A DNA stretch of 64,000 nt. Source: Herpetosiphon aurantiacus DSM 785 (GTDB taxonomy: Bacteria > Chloroflexota > Chloroflexia > Chloroflexales > Herpetosiphonaceae). The notes under the pieces are model-generated. The model saw nothing but the letters and a program-made list of their open reading frames with translations. It ran no database searches and was not told the origin of the DNA. The stretch is taken from assembly GCA_000018565.1 (NCBI GenBank), contig CP000875.1:821199-885198 (forward strand), written 5' to 3'. Positions 32,517 through 40,761 of the stretch are shown here, one piece after another. The first letter of the stretch is position 1, and each line of letters starts with the position of its first letter. The position numbers and the translations under genes are program-made.

Positions 32517-33884
32517 ATGTTACGCAAAATTTTAATTGCCAATCGTGGTGAAATTGCGGTGCGAATTATTCGTGCTTGCCACGAGCTAGGCATCAAAGCA
32601 GTTGCCGCCTATTCCGAGGCCGATCGCGATTCGCTGGCGGTGCGTATGGCCGATGAGGCGATTTGTATTGGCCCGCCACCACCTGCCAAATCCTATTTGA
32701 ATGCGCCAGCCTTGATTAGCGCTGCGCTGATTAGCGATTGCGATGGGATTCACCCAGGTTATGGCTTTTTGTCGGAAAACCCCTATTTTGCTGAAAGCTG
32801 CCGTGAGTGTGGTCTGACTTTTATTGGCCCTTCAGCCGATTCGATTCAGCGCATGGGCGATAAAGCGCTGGCCAAGCAAGCCATGAAGTTGGCTGGCCTG
32901 CCGCTTGTGCCTGGCACCGAAAACCCCTTGACCAGCGTTGAAGAAGCTCAAAGCCTTGCTGATGGTATTGGCTACCCGGTTTTGCTCAAAGCTGTGGCTG
33001 GCGGTGGCGGGCGGGGCATGCGCGTGGTCAATCAGCCTGATGAATTGGCCCGAGCTTTTAATACTGCCCGCGCTGAGGCCGAAGCTGCCTTTGGCCGTGG
33101 CGATTTGTATATGGAAAAATACTTGCCAGTGGTGCGCCACGTTGAAATTCAGATTTTGGCTGATCAACATGGCCATGCAATTCACCTTGGCGAGCGTGAT
33201 TGCTCGTTGCAACGTCGCCACCAAAAAGTGGTGGAAGAAGGCCCATCGCCTGCCTTGACCCCAGAATTACGCCAGAAAATGGGCGAAGCCGCCTTGCATG
33301 GCGTGCGCGAAATTGGCTACTACAACGCTGGCACAATGGAATTTTTACTCGATCATCAGGGAAATTTCTATTTTATGGAAATGAACACCCGTTTGCAGGT
33401 TGAGCACCCTGTGACTGAATGGCTGACCGGACTTGATCTGGTTAAGTGGCAAATTCGGATTGCTTCCGGCGAACGCTTGACGCTCACTCAGGATGACATT
33501 AAAATACGCGGGCATGCGATTGAATGTCGGATTAATGCCGAAGATGCCGACCGTGATTTTATGCCTGCTGGCGGGACTGTCGATCTCTACTTGCCGCCAG
33601 GTGGCCCAGGGGTACGGGTCGATTCGCATCTTTATTCAGGTTATCGCACTCCTACCAACTACGATTCGATGCTTGCCAAAGTGATCGTCTGGGGGGAAAC
33701 GCGGCTTGAGGCAATTGAACGTATGCGGCGAGCATTAAGCGAATGTGTGATCAATGGCATTACGACCACCTTGCCATTTCAACTGCGCATGATGAACGAG
33801 CCAGCTTTTGTGAGCGGCGATGTTGCAACGCACACCTTGGCTGATATTTTAAATCAACAGGCTGCCAAAGAAGCGACAGCGTAG
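32517..33884 (+). CDS. accC: Acetyl-CoA carboxylase, biotin carboxylase subunit
   Basis: A 455-residue ATP-grasp enzyme that carboxylates biotin on AccB. Typical segments are KILIANRGEIAVRIIRAC, the glycine-rich KAVAGGGGRGMR and EMNTRLQVEHPVTEW. It supplies malonyl-CoA for the adjacent fatty-acid genes. No accB gene is next to it, which is unusual since accB-accC is the common order, so the biotin carrier must be encoded elsewhere. AGGA is 8 nt before the ATG. Confidence 0.96.
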   Translation: MLRKILIANRGEIAVRIIRACHELGIKAVAAYSEADRDSLAVRMADEAICIGPPPPAKSYLNAPALISAALISDCDGIHPGYGFLSENPYFAESCRECGLTFIGPSADSIQRMGDKALAKQAMKLAGLPLVPGTENPLTSVEEAQSLADGIGYPVLLKAVAGGGGRGMRVVNQPDELARAFNTARAEAEAAFGRGDLYMEKYLPVVRHVEIQILADQHGHAIHLGERDCSLQRRHQKVVEEGPSPALTPELRQKMGEAALHGVREIGYYNAGTMEFLLDHQGNFYFMEMNTRLQVEHPVTEWLTGLDLVKWQIRIASGERLTLTQDDIKIRGHAIECRINAEDADRDFMPAGGTVDLYLPPGGPGVRVDSHLYSGYRTPTNYDSMLAKVIVWGETRLEAIERMRRALSECVINGITTTLPFQLRMMNEPAFVSGDVATHTLADILNQQAAKEATA

Positions 33885-33903
33885 GGCAGTCTTGGAGAAA
33901 ACT

Positions 33904-34254
33904 GTGAATCAACCATTTGGAACTGTGACAATTGCCCCCGATGTGCTTTCAGCGATTGTCTCGCTGACGGCGCAGGATGTTGCTGGCGTTGCGCGGTTGG
34001 GCAGTGTGCCTGGCCAACAACGCGTCGGTAGCATGTTGGGGAGCGGAACTGCTAATGCTGATGGTGTGGCAATCCGTGTTGTCGATGATAGCGTCAGTGC
34101 CGATTGCTACCTGATCGCCCAACCCGATGTCAACTTGCTTGATCTCGGCGCTCGTGTTCAATCGGCGGTAACCGAAGCATTAAACGAAATGGTCGGCATG
34201 CCGGTCAGTGCGGTTAATGTCTATATTCAGGATGTCGAGCAGAACCGTGGGTAG
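33904..34254 (+). CDS. Asp23/Gls24 family protein
   Basis: A 116-residue Asp23/Gls24 (DUF322) protein, with the typical N-terminal [20 protein letters not shown] and the C-terminal [20 protein letters not shown] plus NVYIQDVE. The family is linked to envelope stress and is often placed between accC and nusB, as here. The likely start is the GTG at 33904 with GGAG 6 nt upstream; a TTG further up is less likely. It overlaps nusB. Confidence 0.9.
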   Translation: MNQPFGTVTIAPDVLSAIVSLTAQDVAGVARLGSVPGQQRVGSMLGSGTANADGVAIRVVDDSVSADCYLIAQPDVNLLDLGARVQSAVTEALNEMVGMPVSAVNVYIQDVEQNRG

Positions 34255-34672
34255 CCTTCGCCACCGAGTGCGTGCTGCGGCACTTCAGGCACTCTTTGAA
34301 CTTGATCAAACCACCCACGACCTTGATTCGGTTGTTGCACGCATCAGTGATGATGAAATGTTCAGCGCAGAAGGTCGTGATTTTTTTGCCCGAATTGTCA
34401 ATGGTGCATGGGTTAATCGTCAAGAGATTGATGATTTAATTGCCAAAATTGCCCCATCTTGGCCTGTCCACCAAATGCCTGGGGTGGATATTGCGGTGCT
34501 GCGCATCGCTTTGTTTGAAATTCTCTACGATGCGGCGGCGGATAAAGCTCCGGTTAAAGCCGTGATTAATGAAGCGGTCGAGCTTGCAAAACATTTCGGC
34601 AGCGATAATTCGGGCCGTTTTGTCAATGGTGTGCTCAGTACCGTGGTCAATAAACCTGAATCCGAGGAATAA
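34232..34672 (+). CDS. nusB: Transcription antitermination factor NusB
   Basis: A 146-residue helical RNA-binding protein acting with NusE/S10 in rRNA antitermination. It has [17 protein letters not shown] at the N-terminus and [18 protein letters not shown] followed by [10 protein letters not shown] at the C-terminus. The start at 34232 lies inside the end of the Asp23 gene; a GTG at 34247 is an alternative. The C-terminal part is family-standard, so the assignment is firm even if the start is not. Confidence 0.92.
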   Translation: MSSRTVGSLRHRVRAAALQALFELDQTTHDLDSVVARISDDEMFSAEGRDFFARIVNGAWVNRQEIDDLIAKIAPSWPVHQMPGVDIAVLRIALFEILYDAAADKAPVKAVINEAVELAKHFGSDNSGRFVNGVLSTVVNKPESEE

Positions 34673-34729
34673 CTCGGTAATCCCTTTGATTGCCTCGGAC
34701 TTATCCTTATCTATACGGAGAATCCAACA

Positions 34730-34969
34730 ATGTCAGACTTAAACGAACGCTTGAAGAAATTGGTTGCTGAACAATTGGGCGTAGAAGAAGACAAAATTGT
34801 GCCAAGCGCCACCTTCTTGGACGATCTTAACGCCGACTCACTCGATTTGGTCGAGTTGGTCATGTCGCTCGAAGAAGAATTCGGCGTAGAAATTACCGAC
34901 GAAGAAGCTGAAAAGTTGCGCACTGTCGGCGATGCTGAAGCCTTTATTAAAGCAAACATCCAAGAGTAA
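34730..34969 (+). CDS. acpP: Acyl carrier protein
   Basis: A 79-residue acidic acyl carrier protein, with the phosphopantetheine attachment Ser37 in the DSLDLVELV motif. CGGAG is 8 nt before the ATG. It carries the growing acyl chain for the FabD, FabG and FabH proteins encoded upstream and for the desaturase at 21089. A strong terminator follows at 34985-35037, which marks the end of the fatty-acid operon. Confidence 0.97.
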   Translation: MSDLNERLKKLVAEQLGVEEDKIVPSATFLDDLNADSLDLVELVMSLEEEFGVEITDEEAEKLRTVGDAEAFIKANIQE

Positions 34970-34984
34970 TTTGTATGCGAACAG

Positions 34985-35037
34985 TGGACAATGCTGCAAG
35001 GTGTTCAGCCTTGTGTGGCATTGTCCATTTGTTATTT
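34985..35037 (+). terminator. Terminator after acpP
   Basis: Outer stem TGGACAATGC / GCATTGTCCA (34985-34994 and 35018-35027), with an inner AAGG / CCTT helix, followed by TTTGTTATTTG. It lies 16 nt after the acpP stop codon. Confidence 0.85.
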
Positions 35038-35065
35038 GTAATGGTTGGCATCCCTCACCCCCTCG

Positions 35066-35261
35066 CCTTACAAGGGTGGGTTGTTAGCAATGATTGGGTG
35101 GGATTCACCATCGATTGACATGCCCTCACCCCCTAGCCCCCTCTCCCGCCCTGCGAGGAGAGGGGGAAGCGCTCCATCATGAAGGGTAGAACGCCCCTCG
35201 CCCGCCGCAGTGGGAGAGGGGGCTAGGGGGTGAGGGAACGTTAAAACCTACCCTTGTAAGG
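35066..35261. repeat. 196-bp palindromic element with 17-bp terminal repeats
   Basis: Terminal arms CCTTACAAGGGTGGGTT (35066-35082) and AACCTACCCTTGTAAGG (35245-35261), one mismatch, surround the CCCTCACCCCCTAGCC ... GGGGTGAGGG palindrome. It matches the element at 29986-30165 in layout. Similar CCCTCACC and GGGTGAGGGG fragments lie just outside on both sides. No gene lies between 34970 and 35373. Confidence 0.82.
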
Positions 35262-35373
35262 ATATGTCGAGGGTGAGGGGACGCAACGATAAACCATTGC
35301 AGTTATTTGTTGGGCTTTTGGTTAACACTGCTTAAAGCGTTGCCCCAAGCCTGTAGCCAGTGGTCAGACGCTT

Positions 35374-35844
35374 ATGACAATTTTTGGGATTGGCCCGTTT
35401 GAATTTGTAATCATCTTGGTGATTGCCCTGGTGGTGGTCGGCCCTGAGCGCTTGCCTGAAATGTTGTTTCAGATTGGCCAGTGGATCAGCAAAGGCCGTA
35501 AGATGATCAGCGATCTGCGCAATCAGGCTCGTAACGAGCTGGGCGATGATTATGAATCGGTCGAAAAAATGGCCCGCCAAATTCGCGAACTCGACCCGCG
35601 CCGCCAAATTCAAGAGCTTGGGCGCTCGATTCTCTCCGATGATGATCGGGCGATGATTGTCGATCTTGGCTTAGATCCCAAAACGACGGCTGCGGCCAAT
35701 GTGATCGACCCAACCCCCAAACCCCCAGCAGCACGGCCTGAGATTGCCCGCCAAGCGCGAATGATGCTCGATGACGATTTGCTAGATCAGCCGCTAGACC
35801 AAGCATTGCGTGCGCCAGCCGCCGAGGAGCAAACCAATGGCTAA
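35374..35844 (+). CDS. tatB: Twin-arginine translocation protein TatA/TatB
   Basis: A 156-residue protein with one N-terminal membrane helix (about 5-22; FEFVIILVIALVVVGPERLP), the family hinge and an amphipathic helix (GQWISKGRKMISDLRNQARN), then a long acidic and Pro-rich tail. Its length and the VVGPERLPE sequence favour TatB over TatA. It should join TatC, encoded next with an 8-nt overlap, to recognise folded twin-arginine substrates. No clear ribosome site is visible. Confidence 0.85.
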   Translation: MTIFGIGPFEFVIILVIALVVVGPERLPEMLFQIGQWISKGRKMISDLRNQARNELGDDYESVEKMARQIRELDPRRQIQELGRSILSDDDRAMIVDLGLDPKTTAAANVIDPTPKPPAARPEIARQARMMLDDDLLDQPLDQALRAPAAEEQTNG

Positions 35845-36589
35845 ATCAACAACCGCGATTGATGGCACCATGACCTTGCTCGACCACTTGCGCGAGTTGC
35901 GTTCACGGCTCACCAAGGTCTCGATTGCCGTATTAATTGGCATGTTTGGTGGTTTTTACATTGTCAACAGCACTGGCTTTATTAAATATGTGATTTTGAG
36001 CTTTGCTGGCGAGCAGGGCGTGCAAACAACCCAAGTTGCCGAAACGTTTACCACCTACCTTAGTACAGCGCTGACGCTGGGCATTGCGGCAGCCATGCCC
36101 GTGATTATTTATCAACTCTTGGCCTTTTTAGCGCCTGGCCTGACCCGCACTGAACGCAAATGGATTTTTATCGGTTTGCCCATGGTGATTTTCTGCTTTT
36201 TGGGTGGCTTAGCTTTTGGTTGGTTTGTAACAGCTCCAGCGGCAATTAAATTTTTGATCAACTTTGGCATCGAGAATGCTGGTAATTTGATTGAAAATAA
36301 GCCGCGCCTCGATGATTTTCTTTCGATTCTCACCCGCCTGCTGCTGATCAATGGCATTGTCTTTGAATTGCCGATGATCATGTTTACCCTGACCAAACTT
36401 GGCATTTTAAATCCACGCAAGCTCGGGCGCTATCGCCGCTATGTTGTGCTGATCACGGTCGTCGCTGCGGCAATTCTGACCCCAACTGGTGACCCTGCCA
36501 ACTTAGCTTTTTTGGCGGTTCCCATGTATCTCTTGTTTGAATTTGGCTTGTTGCTGGGGCGTTTGGCTCAGCCCAAGCCCGCAAATTAG
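35837..36589 (+). CDS. tatC: Sec-independent translocase TatC
   Basis: A 250-residue polytopic membrane protein with six hydrophobic segments, the main signal-peptide receptor of the Tat system. It starts with TLLDHLRELRSRL, a variant of the highly conserved TatC N-terminus, and contains FVTAPAAIKFLINFG and LTPTGDP. The ATG at 35837 follows GAGGAG by 8 nt and overlaps the tatB end by 8 nt. The open frame further upstream is a shadow of tatB. Confidence 0.95.
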   Translation: MAKSTTAIDGTMTLLDHLRELRSRLTKVSIAVLIGMFGGFYIVNSTGFIKYVILSFAGEQGVQTTQVAETFTTYLSTALTLGIAAAMPVIIYQLLAFLAPGLTRTERKWIFIGLPMVIFCFLGGLAFGWFVTAPAAIKFLINFGIENAGNLIENKPRLDDFLSILTRLLLINGIVFELPMIMFTLTKLGILNPRKLGRYRRYVVLITVVAAAILTPTGDPANLAFLAVPMYLLFEFGLLLGRLAQPKPAN

Positions 36590-37010
36590 AGCCGTCCTCA
36601 CGCCTGAACCCCTCCGTTCAAGGGTCGGTTTTAACGCTCCCTCACCCCCAGCCCCTCTCCCACTGCGGCGGGTGAGGGGCGTTCAAACCTTCTGGTTCCT
36701 CCTCGCCTGCTGGGCGGGAGAGGGGGCTAGGGGCTGCTTACAAGGGTCGGTTTTAACGTTCCCTCACCCCCAACCCCTCTCCCACTGCGGCGGGCGAGGG
36801 GCGATCCAATGATCATGATCAAGGGTTTCCCCCTCGCCTCGCGTGCGGGAGAGCTTACAAGGGTAGGTTTTCACTGCAAACCACGGATGGGCTGGTTCAT
36901 CGGTAGATGAATGCCTGCCGATCCATGCTCTTGAGGGGGTGCAGGGGGATTAAAGCCCCCTGCGTTTCCCGCCTTGAGGCGGGACGGAAGGGTGGTGATC
37001 TACAATGATT
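36590..37010. repeat. Composite repeat block downstream of tatC
   Basis: A block of about 420 bp with at least three CAAGGGT(C/A)GGTTTT units, several CCCTCACCCCCA / GAGAGGGG palindromes, and from about 36920 a segment CTTGAGGGGGTGCAGGGGGA followed by CCCGCCTTGAGGCGGGACGG. That last segment recurs in inverted orientation near 60120-60250. A 91-residue open frame here is Pro/Arg-rich and arises from the repeat, so it is not called as a gene. The 36590-37062 gap holds nothing else. Confidence 0.82.
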
Positions 37011-37062
37011 GTTAAAACCCAATCTTTGAAAGGTTTAGGTTGTGGATGAGGTCATGATATGC

Positions 37063-38139
37063 CTAAACATGTACAATCAAACGCCCAATTTCACTAAGTA
37101 GGGTCAAGATGGCGATTGCCAGCGTGAGCCGACAAACCCGAATCACATAGCGTTCGAAACGGGTAATTTCTTCATCACGCGCCACGCCTTTGAGATTAAC
37201 ATCCTCGCGCAAGGCCTGCCAAATCCAGTCGGTGGGCATACGCACCACCAAGGGCGTGAGCGCCGACCAAACCACATAGCCCACCGCCAGAATCACCAGC
37301 GGTTGCAGATGTTGCAGAAACGAAACCAGAATGAACGAAAGCAAGGTTGTCCAGACGAACATCAACAAGGCTTTGATGTAGCGCAACACCAAGCGCCGCA
37401 AACACAAGGCATAGCGGACAACTGAAATTTCAGTTCGCGCTACCTCTTCGATCAACGTGCGATCCAAAAAGCCCGATAAACCCAAAGCCGTGTTAAAGCG
37501 ATCGATCGCCTGCTGACTGACTTGACTTTGATTAACTCCTTGGCTGGCAAGCTGGGCTGGATCACGGCTGGGCGGCACGATCAAGCCCGCGCTTTGCTGA
37601 TAGACATGATCATAAAAAGCGGCTTCGTGGCGCTCGAAAGGCAAAATAAACTCCAGCAAATCGGAATTATATTGATGCTGAATTACCAGGCGTTTGACTG
37701 CTGGCGCTTCGTCGGTGGAGAAGGCCAAGCCCGAAAGAATAAAGCGCGGGTTAAACAATTTGTGGGTAAAGCCTGGGCTTTGGTTGGCAAAATAGAAATA
37801 GACAATATCCTTGAGCAACAGCAAAAAAGCATACAGCGGGATGCCCAAGGTGGCGATAAACGGAATAAACAGCAAGATATACAAGCCCAAATCGGCGGTT
37901 GCCGACCATGAAAATTGGCCCGCCTGCCAGAGATTGTACAATTGCTCAATCTGGGTCAGCACGATTTTGTTGATATCGCTGATCGCATCGCGAAAAAACA
38001 CTGGCAACAAAATCAACAAGCCAGCCCCATTCAAAAACACCCCAGCAATCCGGTGCATGGTCGAGATGCGCACCTCGGCGCGTTGCAGAAATGCCCGCAT
38101 CGCTTGCCGTTCATCGCTACTTGGTTGATAGGAATCCAT
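37063..38139 (-). CDS. Polytopic membrane protein, unknown function
   Basis: A 358-residue protein with hydrophobic segments near residues 33-50, 85-110, 245-270, 275-295 and 335-352, and a soluble loop of about 130 residues between the second and third (FILPFERHEAAFYDHVYQ lies in it). The ATG at 38137-38139 is preceded by GGGTCAG. No catalytic motif is visible and I do not recognise the family. It stands alone between a repeat block and a terminator hairpin. Confidence 0.78.
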   Translation of the reverse strand: MDSYQPSSDERQAMRAFLQRAEVRISTMHRIAGVFLNGAGLLILLPVFFRDAISDINKIVLTQIEQLYNLWQAGQFSWSATADLGLYILLFIPFIATLGIPLYAFLLLLKDIVYFYFANQSPGFTHKLFNPRFILSGLAFSTDEAPAVKRLVIQHQYNSDLLEFILPFERHEAAFYDHVYQQSAGLIVPPSRDPAQLASQGVNQSQVSQQAIDRFNTALGLSGFLDRTLIEEVARTEISVVRYALCLRRLVLRYIKALLMFVWTTLLSFILVSFLQHLQPLVILAVGYVVWSALTPLVVRMPTDWIWQALREDVNLKGVARDEEITRFERYVIRVCRLTLAIAILTLLSEIGRLIVHV

Positions 38140-38154
38140 TGGATCTGACCCTTT

Positions 38155-38189
38155 AATTCAAAAAGCCCCTAGCATTGCTGCTAGAGGCT
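38155..38189 (-). terminator. Terminator after the small gene at 38211
   Basis: Minus-strand stem AGCCTCTAGCA / TGCTAGGGGCT (38164-38189) with loop GCAA and one G-U type mismatch, followed by a TTTTTGAATT run. It is 22 nt past the stop codon of the 84-residue protein. Confidence 0.85.
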
Positions 38190-38210
38190 GGTTCGTGTGT
38201 TGAGCGAAAG

Positions 38211-38465
38211 CTACTCCGCGCCTTCTTCGGTTGGCAGCGAGGTTGAAATATCGTAAATCAAAATCTGAACATCCAAATCGTGTTCGGTTAACAAGGCGAT
38301 TGAACGTTCGCGAGTGGCATCACGAATCGCGTCTTCGTGGTCAGCCGGGGCATACACCCGAATCGCTAACTCATCGCTGCCTCGTTTTTTATAGCGTAAC
38401 ACGGCATCGGGCGAAACTCCCAAGACCAAGTTGGTCAATTCGGTTTTGGCTTCGTCAAGCGTCAT
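38211..38465 (-). CDS. Hypothetical small acidic protein
   Basis: An 84-residue soluble protein, with segments such as LGVSPDAVLRYKKRGSDELA and DLDVQILIYDISTSLPTEEG. There is no membrane helix or known motif. GGAGG lies 7 nt before the ATG. It is 24 bp downstream of gltX on the same strand and ends at a good terminator, so the two are an operon. The family is not recognised. Confidence 0.78.
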   Translation of the reverse strand: MTLDEAKTELTNLVLGVSPDAVLRYKKRGSDELAIRVYAPADHEDAIRDATRERSIALLTEHDLDVQILIYDISTSLPTEEGAE

Positions 38466-38489
38466 TGAACATCCTCCTGACTAATCGAA

Positions 38490-39977
38490 CTATACAGAGG
38501 CAGAGGAAAGCGCAGCAGCAGCAGTGCTGATTCGGGCGAGCGTCACAGCTTTACCTAAAACCGCCAAGGTTTCGAATAGGCCTGGCGAGGTCGTGCGCCC
38601 ACTGATGGCAACGCGAATAGGCATAAACACTTGGGGAATTTTCAGCCCAAGTTGATTGACAAAATCATGCAAGAGCTTGTCTAAACTGGGGGCATCCCAA
38701 GTTTCGACAGCCTCAAAACTAGCTTTGACTTGGCCCAGTATCTCAACCGTTTGCGCCGGATCGCCCTTCTTTGGCACAAGCAAGGCTGGGTCGTAGCCTT
38801 GTGGGTCTACAAAGAAGAAATCGAGCAATTCTGGCGCTTCACTGAGCAATTTTAGGCGATCTTGCACCAATGGCAAATATTCGGTAATTTTGGCCAATTC
38901 GGCAGCAGTTGGTTCGGCGCTGATCAAGCCTGCCTTGCTGAGATAGGGTGCAACCCGTTGCGCCAACTCAGCAGGAGCCATGTTGCGCAGATAAACCCCA
39001 TTGAAATGCAAAAGCTTATCGCGATCAAACACCCCGCCCGATGGCCGAATCCGATTCAGATCAAAGCGCTCGATCAACTCTTCAAGGGTCATAAACTCTG
39101 TTTTATCATCGTATGACCAGCCGATCAAGGCCAAATAGTTGATAATGGCTTCGGGCACAAAGCCTAAATCGATATACTCGGTGACCGATGTATCGCCGTG
39201 GCGTTTGGAAAGCTTCTTGCCATCGCTGCCCAAGACTTGCGGCACATGCACCCAAACTGGTTGCTCCCAACCGAAGGCCTCGTAAATTTGATGATGAATT
39301 GGCCAGGTTGGAATCCACTCATCAGCCCGCAGCACATGGGTGATCCCCATCAAGTGATCATCGACCATGGCAGCGAGGGCATAGGTTGGGAAGCCATCGG
39401 TTTTCAACAACACTGGGTCGGGCATTTTCAAGGCAGCATTATCAAAGACGATTTGGCCGCGCACAAGATCCTGAACGACGGTTTGGCCAGTCGTTTTGAG
39501 GCTTAGCCGCACGTTATAGTCAGCGCCTGCGGCTTCACGAGCGGCATCGTCGATGCCTGGCAAATTGCGAAACACCAAGAGCTTTGGCTCGCCGCGAGCT
39601 TCACGTTCGGCATTGATCGCCGCAATTTCGTCGGCAGTAGCATACGAACGATAGGCCACACCTTTATCGATCAAGGCTTGGGCGTGAGCTTGGTAAATTT
39701 CCAAGCGTTCGGATTGTTTATAGGGTGCGTGAGGACCGCCAACAATTGGACCTTCATCCCACATTAGGCCGATCGCTTGCAACGAACTGGTTAATTGCTC
39801 TTCTGCGCCTTCGACAAAGCGCTTGCGATCGGTATCTTCAATCCGTAATAAAAATTGGCCGCCAGTGTGGCGAGCCCACAACCAGCTAAATAACACGGTA
39901 CGTAAACTACCGATATGCAGATAGCCCGTCGGACTTGGCGCAAAGCGCGTGCGGGCTGGTGTTGGACGATCCGACAT
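38490..39977 (-). CDS. gltX: Glutamyl-tRNA synthetase
   Basis: A 495-residue class I aminoacyl-tRNA synthetase. The HIGH-type motif is APSPTGYLHIGSLRT, close to the N-terminus, and the KMSKS-type motif is KKLSKRHG. The C-terminal helical anticodon-binding domain is complete. AAGGAGG is 6 nt before the ATG at 39975-39977; the frame continues upstream to 40115 but crosses a -10 box. Discriminating versus non-discriminating activity cannot be judged by eye. Confidence 0.96.
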   Translation of the reverse strand: MSDRPTPARTRFAPSPTGYLHIGSLRTVLFSWLWARHTGGQFLLRIEDTDRKRFVEGAEEQLTSSLQAIGLMWDEGPIVGGPHAPYKQSERLEIYQAHAQALIDKGVAYRSYATADEIAAINAEREARGEPKLLVFRNLPGIDDAAREAAGADYNVRLSLKTTGQTVVQDLVRGQIVFDNAALKMPDPVLLKTDGFPTYALAAMVDDHLMGITHVLRADEWIPTWPIHHQIYEAFGWEQPVWVHVPQVLGSDGKKLSKRHGDTSVTEYIDLGFVPEAIINYLALIGWSYDDKTEFMTLEELIERFDLNRIRPSGGVFDRDKLLHFNGVYLRNMAPAELAQRVAPYLSKAGLISAEPTAAELAKITEYLPLVQDRLKLLSEAPELLDFFFVDPQGYDPALLVPKKGDPAQTVEILGQVKASFEAVETWDAPSLDKLLHDFVNQLGLKIPQVFMPIRVAISGRTTSPGLFETLAVLGKAVTLARISTAAAALSSASV

Positions 39978-39996
39978 AATACCTCCTTGCGTCGCG

Positions 39997-40006
39997 ATTA
40001 TACCAT
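39997..40006 (-). promoter_or_regulatory. Extended -10 promoter of gltX
   Basis: On the minus strand, TATGG is followed by TATAAT (39997-40002), an extended -10 element with perfect hexamer. No -35 consensus is seen at the usual distance. The start codon is about 20 nt downstream of the -10 box, leaving a very short leader that contains the AAGGAGG ribosome site. Confidence 0.6.
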
Positions 40007-40059
40007 AGCCATTGCTGGCGGTGATATTGGCGCGGAACCCTTCTCGCGTTAAACAGCTA

Positions 40060-40095
40060 CGCCACGTTGACAAGTAGCAACTCGTGAACGTGGCG
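40060..40095. other. Stem-loop between SWIM protein gene and gltX
   Basis: Perfect 9-bp inverted repeat CGCCACGTT / AACGTGGCG with an 18-nt loop. Neither side carries a T-run, so it is not a standard intrinsic terminator; it may be a weak terminator, an mRNA processing site or an operator. Confidence 0.45.
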
Positions 40096-40118
40096 CAACC
40101 TTGACCATGGAGCAAACT

Positions 40119-40406
40119 TTAGCCAACCGCCTCGGCAATTTCATCGAAGGTAAATGGAGAACCAGCGCGGCGAGCTTCATCATTTAACATTGGCTCTAAG
40201 ATCCGTTGCAAGGCCATCACGTGCGAGCATGTATTCCAGTGGGCGAAAAATTCACAATCGCAATGCCATTCGCCGCTTGCCAACAACTGGACTTGATGAT
40301 TGTTGCCACCACGGAAGGTAGCGCTAAACTGTTGAATTGCAATTCGTTCAGGTTCTTGGGCGTACCGTTTGGCTTTGTCGATCTTGCTAATCATATCGGA
40401 GTACAT
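40119..40406 (-). CDS. SWIM zinc-finger protein
   Basis: A 95-residue protein with the SWIM motif CxC ... CxH in GEWHCDCEFFAHWNTCSHVM. SWIM domains bind zinc and usually contact DNA or protein; small stand-alone versions are poorly studied. The best start is the ATG at 40404-40406 with GGAGG 8 nt upstream; other in-frame ATGs at 40419 and 40472 lack spacing or ribosome sites. It precedes gltX on the same strand. Confidence 0.82.
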   Translation of the reverse strand: MYSDMISKIDKAKRYAQEPERIAIQQFSATFRGGNNHQVQLLASGEWHCDCEFFAHWNTCSHVMALQRILEPMLNDEARRAGSPFTFDEIAEAVG

Positions 40407-40700
40407 TGGACGATCCTCCATTATATAGCGAAAAACGCCGTGAGCCGTTCCCACGCCGTAGCGTTGGCACAAAAAACGACACAGGCTGATGCCTCTGCCG
40501 TGCTATCGTTAACCCAATTGTCGAATCCAATTCGCATGTGGGTGGGCCTTTCCGTTACAGGAGCCTCTTGCTGTGTATTATAACAGTGCCTGAGAGTGCG
40601 TCAAGGAACATTTGGTGAATCTTTGTGAGCATTTGGTTAGCAATTTACCACCAGATGGGCTATCTAAAACGAGGCTAAATTTTTGAGACCAAGCCCGACC
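40407..40700. other. Divergent intergenic leader, no gene recognised
   Basis: The 355-bp gap between the SWIM gene and the cupredoxin gene. A TATATAAT sequence lies directly before the SWIM gene ribosome site, and the minus strand reads as several small GC-rich stem candidates (for example AGGCATCAGCCT followed by a T-run, and AACGC ... GCGTTTTT). I could not match it to a known riboswitch or RNA family. Confidence 0.3.
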
Positions 40701-40705
40701 CCTTA

Positions 40706-40714
40706 TGCTATAAT
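40706..40714 (+). promoter_or_regulatory. Extended -10 promoter of the cupredoxin gene
   Basis: TGC directly followed by TATAAT (40709-40714), 47 nt before the ATG at 40762. No clear -35 box lies 17 bp upstream, as is common for extended -10 promoters. Confidence 0.6.
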
Positions 40715-40761
40715 TCACCCATAAGAATGCCAACAAACAGATGCTTTTATGGAGGAAATCG

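Noticed and set aside
36537-36812. 91-residue open frame downstream of tatC, rich in Pro and Arg (PSPPAPLPLRR type)
   Set aside because: It is the translation of the palindromic repeat family; the same kind of peptide would arise from every copy, and there is no ribosome site.
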